From: an uncultured Eubacteriales bacterium
GTDB taxonomy: Bacteria; Bacillota; Clostridia; Oscillospirales; CAG-272
Assembly (NCBI GenBank): GCA_900542425.1
Contig: UQNQ01000004.1
Span: 54,242 to 118,241, forward strand
Direction: 5' to 3'
Length of the DNA stretch: 64,000 nt
The notes under the pieces are model-generated. The model saw nothing but the letters and a program-made list of their open reading frames with translations. It made no database searches and had not been told where the DNA came from. Numbering within the stretch: the first letter of the stretch is position 1; each line of letters begins with the position of its first letter. Position numbers and translations under genes: made by a program. Below, in pieces: positions 17,219 through 25,699 of the stretch.

Positions 17219-18622
17219 TTAGATATTTTCGTCATAGGCGATCTTGTTGATCGCATTCACATAGGCACGGATGCTCGAGCCGATAATATCCGTAGAAATT
17301 CCGTTCCCAGAATAAAGTTTCCCGTCGCGGCGGAGTTTCACGAGAGCCGATCCCATTGCTTCTTTTCCTTCTGTGACGGATTGAATCTGAAAATCGTCCA
17401 GTTCATATTTTTTGCCGATGATTTGATCGACCGCAAGGAATGCCGCGTCAATCGGACCATGACCGGCGCAGACTCCCTCAAGGATCTCTCCATTTTTTTC
17501 CATTTTGATATAAGCAGTGGAGGCGATTCCGCTTCCGTTTGTCACCATAAAACCAATGAGACGATACGTATCCGGTACCTGGAGAGCAACGGTAGCGATA
17601 ATGGCTTCGAGTTCTACGGCGCCGACGCTTTTTTTGGCGGCTGTGCTTACGACGGACTCATAAACCTTCGCGAGATCTTCGTCGGAAAGATCATATCCGA
17701 GTTTTTTCACAGCGGCTGTAACCGTTTCGATATCGTCACCTTCACTCAGCGCTGCGATATCGTTTCGACTGTCGGGTACGGTAATTTTGTCGGCTGAAAC
17801 GGAAGAAATTCCGGTTACAAGGCCGAGCGCACGCAACGACCGTTTCATTTCCGTAATCCGGATGCCGCAGCGAAGACCAATATCCTCTCCGCGGATACGA
17901 ATGATTTGAGAAAGTTCGCTGAGTGAGGGAGCTGAGGAAGCATTTCCTACCGTAACTGCGGCACCCGAGGCTCCTGCGCGGAGCGCAGATACCGTGCAGG
18001 CGGCGGCAAGAGAGATTCCGTTTGCACATTGTATTTCAAGAGGAATATCAGAAAGAGCCGGAATCTCATGTATGAGTTTTTCGATAAAAGCTGAAATTTC
18101 ATCTGGCATCATATTTCCGGCACTGTCACATATGGTGATGGTTGTGGCACCGGCGGATATTGCGGCGCTGATTGCCTGCACAAGGTAAGTAGTTTCGCTT
18201 CTGGTCGCATCTTCTGCGGCGAAATTGACGTTTTCCGTATGCGTTTTTGCATGTGAAACAAGTTCGGTGATGAGCTCGAGAACTGCTGCCGGCTTTTTCC
18301 CGCAGTTATATTCCATTCCTACGGCGGACATCGGAATGGAAATGAAAAGCTCTGATTTTTTCGCTGTACATACGGCATTCCATGCTTCGTCTACGGATTG
18401 AATCGTATAACCCCCCGCCGGCATAGACAGCGTACTGTTTGAAACAACGGCGGCCATGGTTCTTGTCGCCATTGTATCCGGCTTCGGATTGCGGATCATG
18501 GGAAGCCGTATGGTGTCCACGCCCAGTCGGTCGAGCACCTTTGCTACTTCAACCTTTTCTTTAAAAGAAAGTGATTCACCAGATTCGGTAAGTGTGATAT
18601 CGGTGAGCTTGATTTGTTTCAT
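17219..18622 (-). CDS. 2-isopropylmalate-synthase-like protein with degenerate active site
   Basis: A 467-residue homologue of LeuA. The barrel is recognisable (EKVEVAKVLDRLGVDTIR, VNFAAEDATRSE, GATTITICDSAGNMMPDE), and the C-terminal LeuA dimer/regulatory domain is complete (YIKMEKNGEILEGVCAGHGPIDAA, TDIIGSSIRAYVNAINKI). The catalytic TLRDGEQ motif is replaced by TLTESGE, the metal-binding HCHND by QCANG, and the conserved SHESGIHQDG segment is missing. Acetyl-CoA condensation is therefore unlikely; a regulatory, leucine-sensing or altered role is possible. A T-box with an apparent Leu specifier precedes it, and an acyl-CoA ligase fusion follows. Confidence 0.85.
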   Translation of the reverse strand: MKQIKLTDITLTESGESLSFKEKVEVAKVLDRLGVDTIRLPMIRNPKPDTMATRTMAAVVSNSTLSMPAGGYTIQSVDEAWNAVCTAKKSELFISIPMSAVGMEYNCGKKPAAVLELITELVSHAKTHTENVNFAAEDATRSETTYLVQAISAAISAGATTITICDSAGNMMPDEISAFIEKLIHEIPALSDIPLEIQCANGISLAAACTVSALRAGASGAAVTVGNASSAPSLSELSQIIRIRGEDIGLRCGIRITEMKRSLRALGLVTGISSVSADKITVPDSRNDIAALSEGDDIETVTAAVKKLGYDLSDEDLAKVYESVVSTAAKKSVGAVELEAIIATVALQVPDTYRLIGFMVTNGSGIASTAYIKMEKNGEILEGVCAGHGPIDAAFLAVDQIIGKKYELDDFQIQSVTEGKEAMGSALVKLRRDGKLYSGNGISTDIIGSSIRAYVNAINKIAYDENI

Positions 18623-18670
18623 GTAAACCTCCTTGCGCAGCGCCTGACACGCTGATTAGCAATTTTTTAG

Positions 18671-18966
18671 AATAAAAAAAGCCGTTCCTGTGAAAATTCA
18701 CAGGGACGACAATCCATTTGGCCGCGGTACCACCCCGATTACCGTTCATGAGAACGGTCTCTTTTCCCGGTTCGGCAAAAATGCTTAAACCGGTGCGGCT
18801 GTAACGGGCGCTTCCGTAGTCATCTAATCCGTTTCCGTTTCAAAGACTCCGCTCCGGAATGAGACTGTACACGCTTCCGTTGCTGTCTGCTCGCACCGTC
18901 CGCAGACTCTCTGAACGCCGTAAAGCCATACATAATTCCATCATCGCGTTTGTTTTTTGATTACTA
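18671..18966 (-). promoter_or_regulatory. T-box leader with apparent leucine specifier
   Basis: Read on the minus strand, the leader holds a T-box GGGTGGTACCGCGG (complement of 18722-18735), stem I, and a terminator hairpin (complement of 18671-18711, arms GTCCCTGTGAA/TTCACAGGAAC plus T run). In stem I, lower helix GGAA/TTCC is preceded on its 3' side by CTC-A, so the specifier is CTC (complement of 18861-18863), leucine. Uncharged tRNA would stabilise the antiterminator and switch on the LeuA-like operon. The T-box is certain; the codon assignment is by hand. Confidence 0.9.
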
Positions 18967-18972
18967 CATATC

Positions 18973-19001
18973 ACTATAACAGAAAATTTTTTGCTTGTCA
19001 A
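18973..19001 (-). promoter_or_regulatory. Promoter of the leucine T-box operon
   Basis: On the minus strand TTGACA, 17 bases, TATAGT. Transcription would start near 18966. Between here and 19123 there is no gene. Confidence 0.83.
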
Positions 19002-19123
19002 GAAAAATCGAAAAGTTTTTTCTTGCTTTGAAAAGAATCAATTTATAAGAAAAGGTGCGGACTTGGACGATACCGGTTTATGTATTTATTTCGCCGAAAA
19101 GGCCTGGTGTGATATGAGAAGTC

Positions 19124-19915
19124 TTAGTTCATTGGAAAGAGACGCATAAAATTTCCGGAAAAGAACATCTCGTATTCTGCCTCGGAAAGCCCGAATGTCC
19201 GAACGCGCTCAAGCTCTCCTGTGGCATCCCAAATAGGAAAATCCGTGCCGAACATGAACCGGTCAATCCCGAATTTTTCAAACATAGAAAGGGCATAGTC
19301 CCGTGAAATGAACATGGTGGAACTGGAAGTATCAAACCAAAGCCTGTCGGAGGGAACCAGCAAATCATGTGCTTCCTGCCATCTTCTGTATCCGCCGAAA
19401 TGTGCGGCGATCACGGTCAGATCGGGGATTTTTTTCATAACTGTCGCAAGTTTTGCCGGCGAGGAGGATTCATACCGGTCGTCTCCCATATGCATTAAAA
19501 GGGGAAGACCGCGCTTCGCAATGGCGCGATAGAGAGGAAATACCTTTTCATCGTCAATGTCAAATTTTTGAAAGTCGGGATGCAGCTTGATTCCGCGAAG
19601 TCCGAGGGAAACCGCACGGTCAATTTCCTCTTCAAAATTCCTGTAATACGGATGAATGGAGGCAAGCGCTGTGAAACAATCGTGGTCTTTCGCCATTTGT
19701 GCCATAAAATCGGTGATCGTTTCTGTTTGATCCGGTGTAACAGCGGCGGAACAAACAAGATAATGAGAAACGCCGGCGGCAGTTCCGTCTTTTAACAGAT
19801 TGGCAACGGAAGCAGGGGCGCAGTATTTCATTTGATAGAATCCACCGATGGATTTGGATACCTTTTCCGATATTTTATCAGGGAAAATATGCGTATGGGC
19901 ATCTATGATTTTCAT
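19124..19915 (-). CDS. Amidohydrolase-2 family TIM-barrel hydrolase or decarboxylase
   Basis: A 263-residue metal-dependent hydrolase. The N-terminus is IIDAHTHIFPD (HxH metal site), followed by GLRGIKLHPDFQKF, PLLMHMGD, TVIAAHFGGYRRWQ and MFGTDFP with the final metal Asp. Family members include lactonases and non-oxidative decarboxylases of aromatic acids; the substrate here is unknown. It lies between the two T-box operons and has its own promoter, so a link to branched-chain acid metabolism is only positional. A helical GFYQMKY stretch follows the HxH loop. Confidence 0.85.
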   Translation of the reverse strand: MKIIDAHTHIFPDKISEKVSKSIGGFYQMKYCAPASVANLLKDGTAAGVSHYLVCSAAVTPDQTETITDFMAQMAKDHDCFTALASIHPYYRNFEEEIDRAVSLGLRGIKLHPDFQKFDIDDEKVFPLYRAIAKRGLPLLMHMGDDRYESSSPAKLATVMKKIPDLTVIAAHFGGYRRWQEAHDLLVPSDRLWFDTSSSTMFISRDYALSMFEKFGIDRFMFGTDFPIWDATGELERVRTFGLSEAEYEMFFSGNFMRLFPMN

Positions 19916-20001
19916 GGTTTTTCACCATCCTTTTGCATTTTTGGACAAAAAAATCCGTTCCTTTTTTGAAATAGAATTGGATTTATTGTTTGGAAGAAAA
20001 A

Positions 20002-20030
20002 ATTATAGCACTTTTTTTTCTTTTTTGCAA
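20002..20030 (-). promoter_or_regulatory. Promoter of the amidohydrolase gene
   Basis: On the minus strand TTGCAA, 17 bases, TATAAT, about 85 bases before the start codon. The plus-strand stretch 20031-20185 is AT-rich with no gene. Confidence 0.65.
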
Positions 20031-20185
20031 GAGAAAAGGAAAAAATATAATTCCCGTTTTTTTGAAATTTTGATTTTACATGTTTTTTTACTTTGTTATA
20101 TATAAAGAAACAGATATTTCTTTTTTTATAGAAATTCCGTCGAAAATTCACCGTGAAGAAGCGTAAAAAATTATTCAAAAAATTC

Positions 20186-20214
20186 TTGACAAATGTTTCG
20201 AACTGTGATATATT
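20186..20214 (+). promoter_or_regulatory. Promoter of the isoleucine T-box operon
   Basis: TTGACA (20186-20191), 17 bases, TATATT (20209-20214). Confidence 0.85.
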
Positions 20215-20219
20215 CTTAT

Positions 20220-20500
20220 TATCATAATAAAAAAGCTGTGACGGAGAGGATCCGAATCTAATGCTTTCAGAGAGCCGGTGGCAGGTGAGAACCGGTGGCA
20301 GGCGATTCAAGTGGTCTATCGCTCCCGAGCTGGAATCGTGAAAATCGTGTGATGATGAAGTAGCGCTTCCCGTGATTGCTGCGTCAAGGCATGGGGCTTG
20401 TCGGAGTCCGAGAGAGGCGGTCTTTTGATCGCAATTTGAGTGGTACCGCGGATGTATTTATACACCCGTCTCAAAGAAATTGAGACGGGTGTTCCTTTTT
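20220..20500 (+). promoter_or_regulatory. T-box leader with apparent isoleucine specifier
   Basis: The T-box GAGTGGTACCGCGG is at 20438-20451 and the terminator ACACCCGTCTCAA/TTGAGACGGGTGT with T run at 20462-20500. Stem I shows an upper helix GAATC (20254-20258)/GATTC, a specifier loop with 5' AGAGGA, and a lower helix GGAG (20243-20246)/CTCC (20322-20325). The triplet before the unpaired G and the CTCC strand is ATC (20318-20320), isoleucine. The operon should be read through when tRNA-Ile is uncharged. The T-box class is certain; the codon is a hand fold. Confidence 0.9.
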
Positions 20501-20577
20501 ATAAGGTGCTCGTCCGAATCTTCAAATAAAAATGCTTCTGTGTACCGGCGCACGGAGGGAAAGGTAGGAATCGGAAT

Positions 20578-22854
20578 ATGGATGCACAAACACAAACGAT
20601 GTCGGGACAGCTTTTGGAGATTGCCGCGCGTATTCGGGAAATGCGGCAGGTCTCCGGTTTTACCGAGGCGGAAATGGCGGAAAAAACAGACACCAGTGTG
20701 GAGGAATACAGACGTTATGAGCTGGGAGAGCTTGATTTTCCTTTTACCTTTATCCATAAATGCGCGATCGCATTTGGAATTGCGATTGCGGATTTGTTAG
20801 AGGGAGAAAGTCCAAAGCTGTCCTCCTATATGGTAACACGAAAGGGAGAAGGACAACAAACGGCAAAGGAAGACGGTATCAGTATTCAAAATCTTGCACC
20901 TTTGTTTCGCGGCAAGCTGGCTGAACCGTATTGGGTACGTTATGATTATTCTGAGGAGTTGCAGCGCCGCCCGATTCATTTGACGACGCATTCCGGACAG
21001 GAATTTGATATTGTGCTTTCCGGTAGGCTGAAGGTGCAGGTCGGCGCCAATACGGAAATTTTAAATGAAGGCGACAGTATTTTTTACGATTCTTCCACGC
21101 CGCACGGAATGATCGCCGTAGACGGACGGGATTGTTGCTTCTGTGCCGTGGTTATCCCCGGCGAAGCGAAATCGGAGAGGGAGATCCGCGACAGCGTGGT
21201 TTCGGCACGAAGTGTGGAAAAGCTTGTGTGCAGCAAGTTTATTGAGACAGTAGAAGATGAAAACGGAACGCCGAAGGAAATCCGTTACAAAAATCCGGAA
21301 CAATTTAATTTTGCTTTTGATATTGTCGATGAACTTGCGGCAAAATATCCGAATAAAACCGCTATGATACATCTTGACCGTGATAAAAACGAAAGAATTT
21401 TTACTTTTGCCGATATCAAACGCGCTTCTTCGCAATGTGCAAATTATTTTAAGTCGCTCGGAATTCGGAAAGGGGACCGCGTGATGCTGGTGCTAAAACG
21501 GCATTATGAGTTCTGGTTTGCTATTATCGGACTTCATAAACTCGGCGCGATTGCCATTCCCGCAACCAACCTGTTAAAGGATCATGATTATGTTTACCGT
21601 TTCAACGCCGCCGGTGTTTGTGCAATTATTTGCTCGGCAGACGGGGATATTGCGGAACAGGTAGATCTTGCTACTTCTCAGTCTCCGACGCTGAAAACAA
21701 AAATCCTTGTCGGCGGCAGGCGTGAGGGATGGTATGATTTTGACAGCAGCTATAATCTTTTCTCCGGAAAATTTGCGCGTGAAAAGGACGCACCGTGCGG
21801 TTCGGATACCATGCTGATGTTCTTTACCTCCGGTACGACGGGATATCCGAAAATAGCTGCTCACAGCTATACCTATCCGCTTGCCCATTTTGCTACGGCA
21901 AAGTATTGGCATTCGGTAGATGCCGACGGACTGCACTTTACCATTTCCGATACAGGCTGGGGGAAAGCTCTATGGGGCAAGCTTTATGGACAATGGCTAT
22001 GCGAGGGCGCCGTCTTTACTTATGATTTTGACCGTTTTCATGCCGCCGATATTCTGCCGTTGTTTGCAAAATATCATATTACAACGTTCTGTGCTCCGCC
22101 GACGATGTACCGCATGATGATTAAAGAAGATATTTCCAAATATGATTTCAGTTCTGTTAAACGCGCGACAACTGCCGGAGAAGCGCTGAATCCGGAGGTG
22201 TTTGTGCAGTTTGAAAAGGCTACGGGACTTCAGCTAATGGAGGGCTTCGGACAGACGGAAACCACGCTCACGATTGCCAACCTTACAGGAGTTGCACACA
22301 AGATCGGCGCGATGGGTAAGCCGGTTCCTCCTTATGAAATTGAGCTTCTTTCTCCGGAAGGAAAGCCAGTTGCAGACGGCGAAACAGGAGAAATCTGTAT
22401 CAAAACGGAGGACGGAAAGGTTCCTTGCGGACTTTTCAAAGGCTATTGGGGCGAGCCTGAAAAGACAGCGGAGGTTTGGCACGACGGATATTATCATACA
22501 AGAGATGTCGCATGGCGCGATGAGGACGGATTTTTCTGGTATGTCGGACGGAGCGACGATGTTATCAAATCTTCCGGCTATCGGATCGGTCCGTTTGAAA
22601 TCGAAAGCGTCATTATGGAGCTTCCGTATGTATTGGAATGCGGTGTATCCGCGGCGCCGGACGAAGTGAGAGGACAGGTCGTCAAGGCGAGTGTTGTCTT
22701 GACCAAAGGAACAGAGCCTACGGAGGCGCTCAAAAAAGAAATTCAGGAATATGTGAAAGCAAAAACGGCGCCGTATAAATATCCCCGTATTGTCGTATTC
22801 AGGGATGAGCTTCCCAAAACGATCAGCGGGAAAATTATCCGCAATCAGCTGTAA
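20578..22854 (+). CDS. HTH-cupin-acyl-CoA synthetase fusion
   Basis: A 758-residue three-domain protein. Residues about 14-76 form a Cro/CI-type HTH (REMRQVSGFTEAEMAEKT...YRRYELGELDFP). Residues about 130-200 form a cupin (THSGQEFDIVLSGRLKVQV, STPHGMIAV). Residues 235-758 are a medium-chain-type acyl-CoA synthetase: P-loop FFTSGTTGYPK (near 413), DTGWGKALWGKLYGQW, APPTMYRMM, GFGQTETT, RSDDVIKSSGYRIGPFEIE and SGKIIRNQL. It should form acyl-CoA from a short or branched acid. It heads an Ile T-box operon with a 2-oxoacid oxidoreductase. The HTH may sense the ligase state and regulate genes; that is inference. TAGGAA precedes the ATG. Confidence 0.92.
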   Translation: MDAQTQTMSGQLLEIAARIREMRQVSGFTEAEMAEKTDTSVEEYRRYELGELDFPFTFIHKCAIAFGIAIADLLEGESPKLSSYMVTRKGEGQQTAKEDGISIQNLAPLFRGKLAEPYWVRYDYSEELQRRPIHLTTHSGQEFDIVLSGRLKVQVGANTEILNEGDSIFYDSSTPHGMIAVDGRDCCFCAVVIPGEAKSEREIRDSVVSARSVEKLVCSKFIETVEDENGTPKEIRYKNPEQFNFAFDIVDELAAKYPNKTAMIHLDRDKNERIFTFADIKRASSQCANYFKSLGIRKGDRVMLVLKRHYEFWFAIIGLHKLGAIAIPATNLLKDHDYVYRFNAAGVCAIICSADGDIAEQVDLATSQSPTLKTKILVGGRREGWYDFDSSYNLFSGKFAREKDAPCGSDTMLMFFTSGTTGYPKIAAHSYTYPLAHFATAKYWHSVDADGLHFTISDTGWGKALWGKLYGQWLCEGAVFTYDFDRFHAADILPLFAKYHITTFCAPPTMYRMMIKEDISKYDFSSVKRATTAGEALNPEVFVQFEKATGLQLMEGFGQTETTLTIANLTGVAHKIGAMGKPVPPYEIELLSPEGKPVADGETGEICIKTEDGKVPCGLFKGYWGEPEKTAEVWHDGYYHTRDVAWRDEDGFFWYVGRSDDVIKSSGYRIGPFEIESVIMELPYVLECGVSAAPDEVRGQVVKASVVLTKGTEPTEALKKEIQEYVKAKTAPYKYPRIVVFRDELPKTISGKIIRNQL

Positions 22855-22877
22855 TGAGGAGAAAGGGGTGTTCTGCC

Positions 22878-23543
22878 TTGAATATTTCCCGTGTTACGCT
22901 GTTTGCAGGACATTACGGCAGCGGCAAGACCAATATTGCCGTGAATTATGCCGTTTATCTTGCGGCATTGAATTATTCCGTCACCATTGCCGATCTTGAT
23001 ATCGTCAATCCATATTTTCGTACCAAGGACAGTGAAAATCTGCTTACATCTCACGGCATTCGTCTGATCAGTCCCGTCTATGCAAATACCAATCTTGATC
23101 TTCCTGCGCTTCCGGCAGAAATGTACGATGTTGTCCGGGATACGGATCGTCTTGCCGTGCTGGATATCGGCGGTGACGACCGGGGTGCCTATGCCCTTGG
23201 AAGATATGCTCCTTCTATTTTGGAGGAAAACCGGTATGAGATGCTGTTTGTCGCAAATTTTTACCGTCCCTTGACAAGAAACGCAGGGGAGGCGCTTGAG
23301 GTGATGAGGGAAATTGAATGCGCCTGCGGGATGCGGTTTACCGCGCTTGTCAACAATTCCAATCTGGGAGAAGAAACGACTGCACAGACAGTGCTCGAAT
23401 CTGTTCCGGAAGCGGAGCGGCTTGCCGGTATGTGCGGCTTGCCTGTCAAAATGACGACGGTTTGCCGGAAACTTCTTCCAGAACTTTCTGACAGTATTCA
23501 TCATTTATTTGCGTTGGATCTTCAAACAAAATATTATGAATAA
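22878..23543 (+). CDS. P-loop ATPase, MinD/CobB-like
   Basis: About 221 residues. Walker A GHYGSGKTN lies near the N-terminus, followed by YSVTIADLDIVNPYFRTKDS, a deviant Walker/switch I as in MinD-type ATPases, and LAVLDIGGDDRG (switch II). The ATG at 22854 overlaps the previous stop but has no Shine-Dalgarno. The TTG at 22878 follows AGGAGAAAGGGG by nine bases and begins just before the Walker motif, so it is preferred. It lies inside the ligase-oxidoreductase operon. It might help maturation or Fe-S loading of the oxidoreductase, but nothing in the sequence proves this. Confidence 0.78.
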   Translation: MNISRVTLFAGHYGSGKTNIAVNYAVYLAALNYSVTIADLDIVNPYFRTKDSENLLTSHGIRLISPVYANTNLDLPALPAEMYDVVRDTDRLAVLDIGGDDRGAYALGRYAPSILEENRYEMLFVANFYRPLTRNAGEALEVMREIECACGMRFTALVNNSNLGEETTAQTVLESVPEAERLAGMCGLPVKMTTVCRKLLPELSDSIHHLFALDLQTKYYE

Positions 23544-23612
23544 ACTGCACCTTTAGATTGTTTTACGACTGCTTTGCGGCAGTGAATCTATAAAAAAGGA
23601 GATGAAAAATTC

Positions 23613-23819
23613 ATGGCAAAGCTTACATTCAAAACCGATCTTTGTAAGGGATGCGGACTGTGCGTAGATGCCTGTCCAAAGAAAATCCTTGCACTCGCAA
23701 AAGGAAAAATCAATAAAAAAGGACACAATCCCGTTGAGGTGATTGACGAGAGCGCATGTATCGGCTGTGCTTTTTGTGCAACGATGTGTCCGGACTGCAT
23801 TATCACGGTAGAAAAATAA
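23613..23819 (+). CDS. vorD: 2-oxoacid:ferredoxin oxidoreductase delta subunit (2[4Fe-4S] ferredoxin)
   Basis: A 68-residue bacterial ferredoxin-like subunit with two cluster motifs, CKGCGLCVDACP and CIGCAFCATMCP. In this family it carries electrons between the thiamine-bound intermediate and external ferredoxin. AAAAGGAGA precedes the ATG. Gene order delta-alpha-beta-gamma follows without interruption, as in VOR/KOR operons. The symbol reflects resemblance of the set to 2-oxoisovalerate:ferredoxin oxidoreductase; 2-oxoglutarate specificity is an alternative. Confidence 0.88.
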   Translation: MAKLTFKTDLCKGCGLCVDACPKKILALAKGKINKKGHNPVEVIDESACIGCAFCATMCPDCIITVEK

Positions 23820-23867
23820 AAATGACTGCGTTCCGGCTCGAATGCCGGAATGACATGGAGGGTTAGT

Positions 23868-24932
23868 ATGGCAGAAAAAGTACTTATGAAAGGGAATGAG
23901 GCGATCGCTGAGGCGGCGATTGCCGCCGGTTGCCGCCATTATTACGGCTATCCGATCACGCCTCAAACCGAAATTGCAGCTTATATGGCAAAGCGAATGC
24001 CGAAGATAGGAGGCGTTTTCCTTCAGGCGGAAAGTGAAATTGCCGCTATCAATATGGTTTACGGAACCGCTTCTGCGGGGTATCGTGTGATGACTTCTTC
24101 GTCGAGCCCCGGTATCTCGCTTAAATCAGAAGGGCTTTCCTATATTGCAGGAAGTGATCTGCCGTCTCTTGTTGTCAATGTTCAGCGAGGCGGGCCTGGA
24201 CTCGGCAGCATTCAGCCGGCACAGTCCGATTATTTTCAGGCAACTAAGGGAGGCGGTCACGGAGACTATCACATGATTGTTCTGGCGCCTGCTTCTGTAC
24301 AGGAAATGGCAAGCCTGACGGTGCGCGGCTTTGATCTTGCGGATAAATATCGTATGACTTCGATGATCCTTGCCGACGGGACGATGGGTCAGATGATGGA
24401 GCCCGTTTCCTTTGAAAGCATTGAGGTGAAGAAATATGATAAGCCATGGGCATTGACTGGCACGCATGGAAAACGGGAGCATAACATTATTACATCGCTT
24501 TCTCTTGTTCCGAAGGAACTTGAAAAATGGAACTTTGATCGTTACGAGAGATACCGCCTGATTGAAGAAAATGAAGTGATGTATGAAGAATTTATGATGG
24601 AAGATGCAGAAGTCTGCATTGTTGCATTTGGTATTACTGCACGTGTATCGCAGAATGCTATCCGTATGGCACGCGAAAAAGGTATCCGTGCAGGTATGAT
24701 TCGCCCGATCACGCTTTGGCCGTTTCCCAAAAAGCCTCTTGAAGCGGCTGCTGAACGTGTGAAAGCGTTTGTTTCTGTCGAGCTCTCTATGGGACAGATG
24801 ATTGAGGATGTAGAGCTTGCAACGAGATGTAAAAAGCCGGTTTTGCTCTGCAATCGTGTGGGCGGTATGATTCCGTCTCCGGAGCTTGTACTCTCAAAAA
24901 TCGAAGAAGCGAACGGAGGAGAGAAAAAATGA
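23868..24932 (+). CDS. vorB: 2-oxoacid:ferredoxin oxidoreductase alpha subunit
   Basis: A 354-residue subunit with the pyrimidine-binding and transketolase-C-like domains: MKGNEAIAEAAIAAGCRHYYGYPITPQTEI, then SSSSPGISLKSEGLSYIAGSDLP and QRGGPGLGSIQPAQSDYFQATKGGGHGDY. These are the KOR/VOR-type alpha motifs, not pyruvate-type. Together with beta, gamma and delta it interconverts a 2-oxo acid plus CoA and the acyl-CoA plus CO2 with ferredoxin. The ATG at 23868 follows GGAGGG; the earlier in-frame ATG at 23850 does not. It overlaps beta by four bases. Confidence 0.92.
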   Translation: MAEKVLMKGNEAIAEAAIAAGCRHYYGYPITPQTEIAAYMAKRMPKIGGVFLQAESEIAAINMVYGTASAGYRVMTSSSSPGISLKSEGLSYIAGSDLPSLVVNVQRGGPGLGSIQPAQSDYFQATKGGGHGDYHMIVLAPASVQEMASLTVRGFDLADKYRMTSMILADGTMGQMMEPVSFESIEVKKYDKPWALTGTHGKREHNIITSLSLVPKELEKWNFDRYERYRLIEENEVMYEEFMMEDAEVCIVAFGITARVSQNAIRMAREKGIRAGMIRPITLWPFPKKPLEAAAERVKAFVSVELSMGQMIEDVELATRCKKPVLLCNRVGGMIPSPELVLSKIEEANGGEKK

Positions 24933-25699
24933 TTGTGTTTGATAAACCGAAATCCTTAACCGACGCGCCTCTGCATTATTGCCCGGGTTGTACACACGGT
25001 ATTATTCATCGATTGGTTGCGGAGGCAATTGATTCACTGGGAATCGAGGGGATTGCCGTTGGCGTGGCACCGGTAGGCTGTGCAGTATTTGCGTATAACT
25101 ATTTTGCCTGCGACATGGTGGAAGCAGCCCACGGACGTGCGCCGGCAGTCGCAACAGGACTCAAGCGCGCGGAACCGGAAAATATTATTTTTACTTATCA
25201 GGGCGACGGAGACCTTGCTTCCATAGGAATGGCGGAAACGGTACATGCCGCCGCAAGAAATGAAAATATCACCATTATTTTCGTCAACAATGCGATTTAC
25301 GGTATGACAGGCGGACAGATGGCTCCGACTTCGCTGCCCGGTCAGGTTACGCAGACATCTCCTTATGGACGCGATACTTCGGTTTGCGGGTTTCCGGTCC
25401 GTGTTTGCGAGATGCTTTCTCAGGTGGATGGGGCAGAGTATATTGAGCGTGTTGCCGTCAACAATGTGAAAAATATCAAAAATGCAGGACGGGCAATCAA
25501 AAAAGCATTTGAAAATCAGATAAACGGAAAAGGCTTTTCTCTCATCGAAGTGATTTCTTCGTGTCCGACCAACTGGGGAATGACACCGAAAAAAGCACTT
25601 GAATGGGTAGAAGAAAAAATGATTCCGTATTATCCGCTTGGAATTTATAAGGATCGTTCAGCAGGCATTGTATACGGAAAGGAGGGGGCCGCGAAATGA
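24929..25699 (+). CDS. vorA: 2-oxoacid:ferredoxin oxidoreductase beta subunit (TPP-binding)
   Basis: A 256-residue thiamine-diphosphate subunit. HYCPGCTHGIIHRL is the Cys-containing N-terminal motif, and YQGDGDLASIG...NNAIYGMTGGQMAPT is the TPP/Mg-binding motif GDGD...N. The start overlaps the alpha stop in ATGA, implying translational coupling. The Ile T-box upstream suggests the enzyme runs in the reductive carboxylation direction under amino acid starvation; the reaction direction itself cannot be read from sequence. Confidence 0.93.
   Translation: MIVFDKPKSLTDAPLHYCPGCTHGIIHRLVAEAIDSLGIEGIAVGVAPVGCAVFAYNYFACDMVEAAHGRAPAVATGLKRAEPENIIFTYQGDGDLASIGMAETVHAAARNENITIIFVNNAIYGMTGGQMAPTSLPGQVTQTSPYGRDTSVCGFPVRVCEMLSQVDGAEYIERVAVNNVKNIKNAGRAIKKAFENQINGKGFSLIEVISSCPTNWGMTPKKALEWVEEKMIPYYPLGIYKDRSAGIVYGKEGAAK

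Noticed and set aside
18671..20500. The two T-box leaders as inverted copies of a mobile repeat
   Set aside because: They share only T-box consensus parts; the stems and terminators differ throughout, so they are independent riboswitches.
20578..20820. HTH region as a separate regulator gene fused by frameshift or misassembly
   Set aside because: The frame is continuous into the cupin and ligase with no internal ribosome site or stop, so a true fusion is the simpler reading.
22845..23504. 219-codon minus-strand open frame
   Set aside because: Antisense of the P-loop ATPase gene, which has clear motifs on the plus strand.
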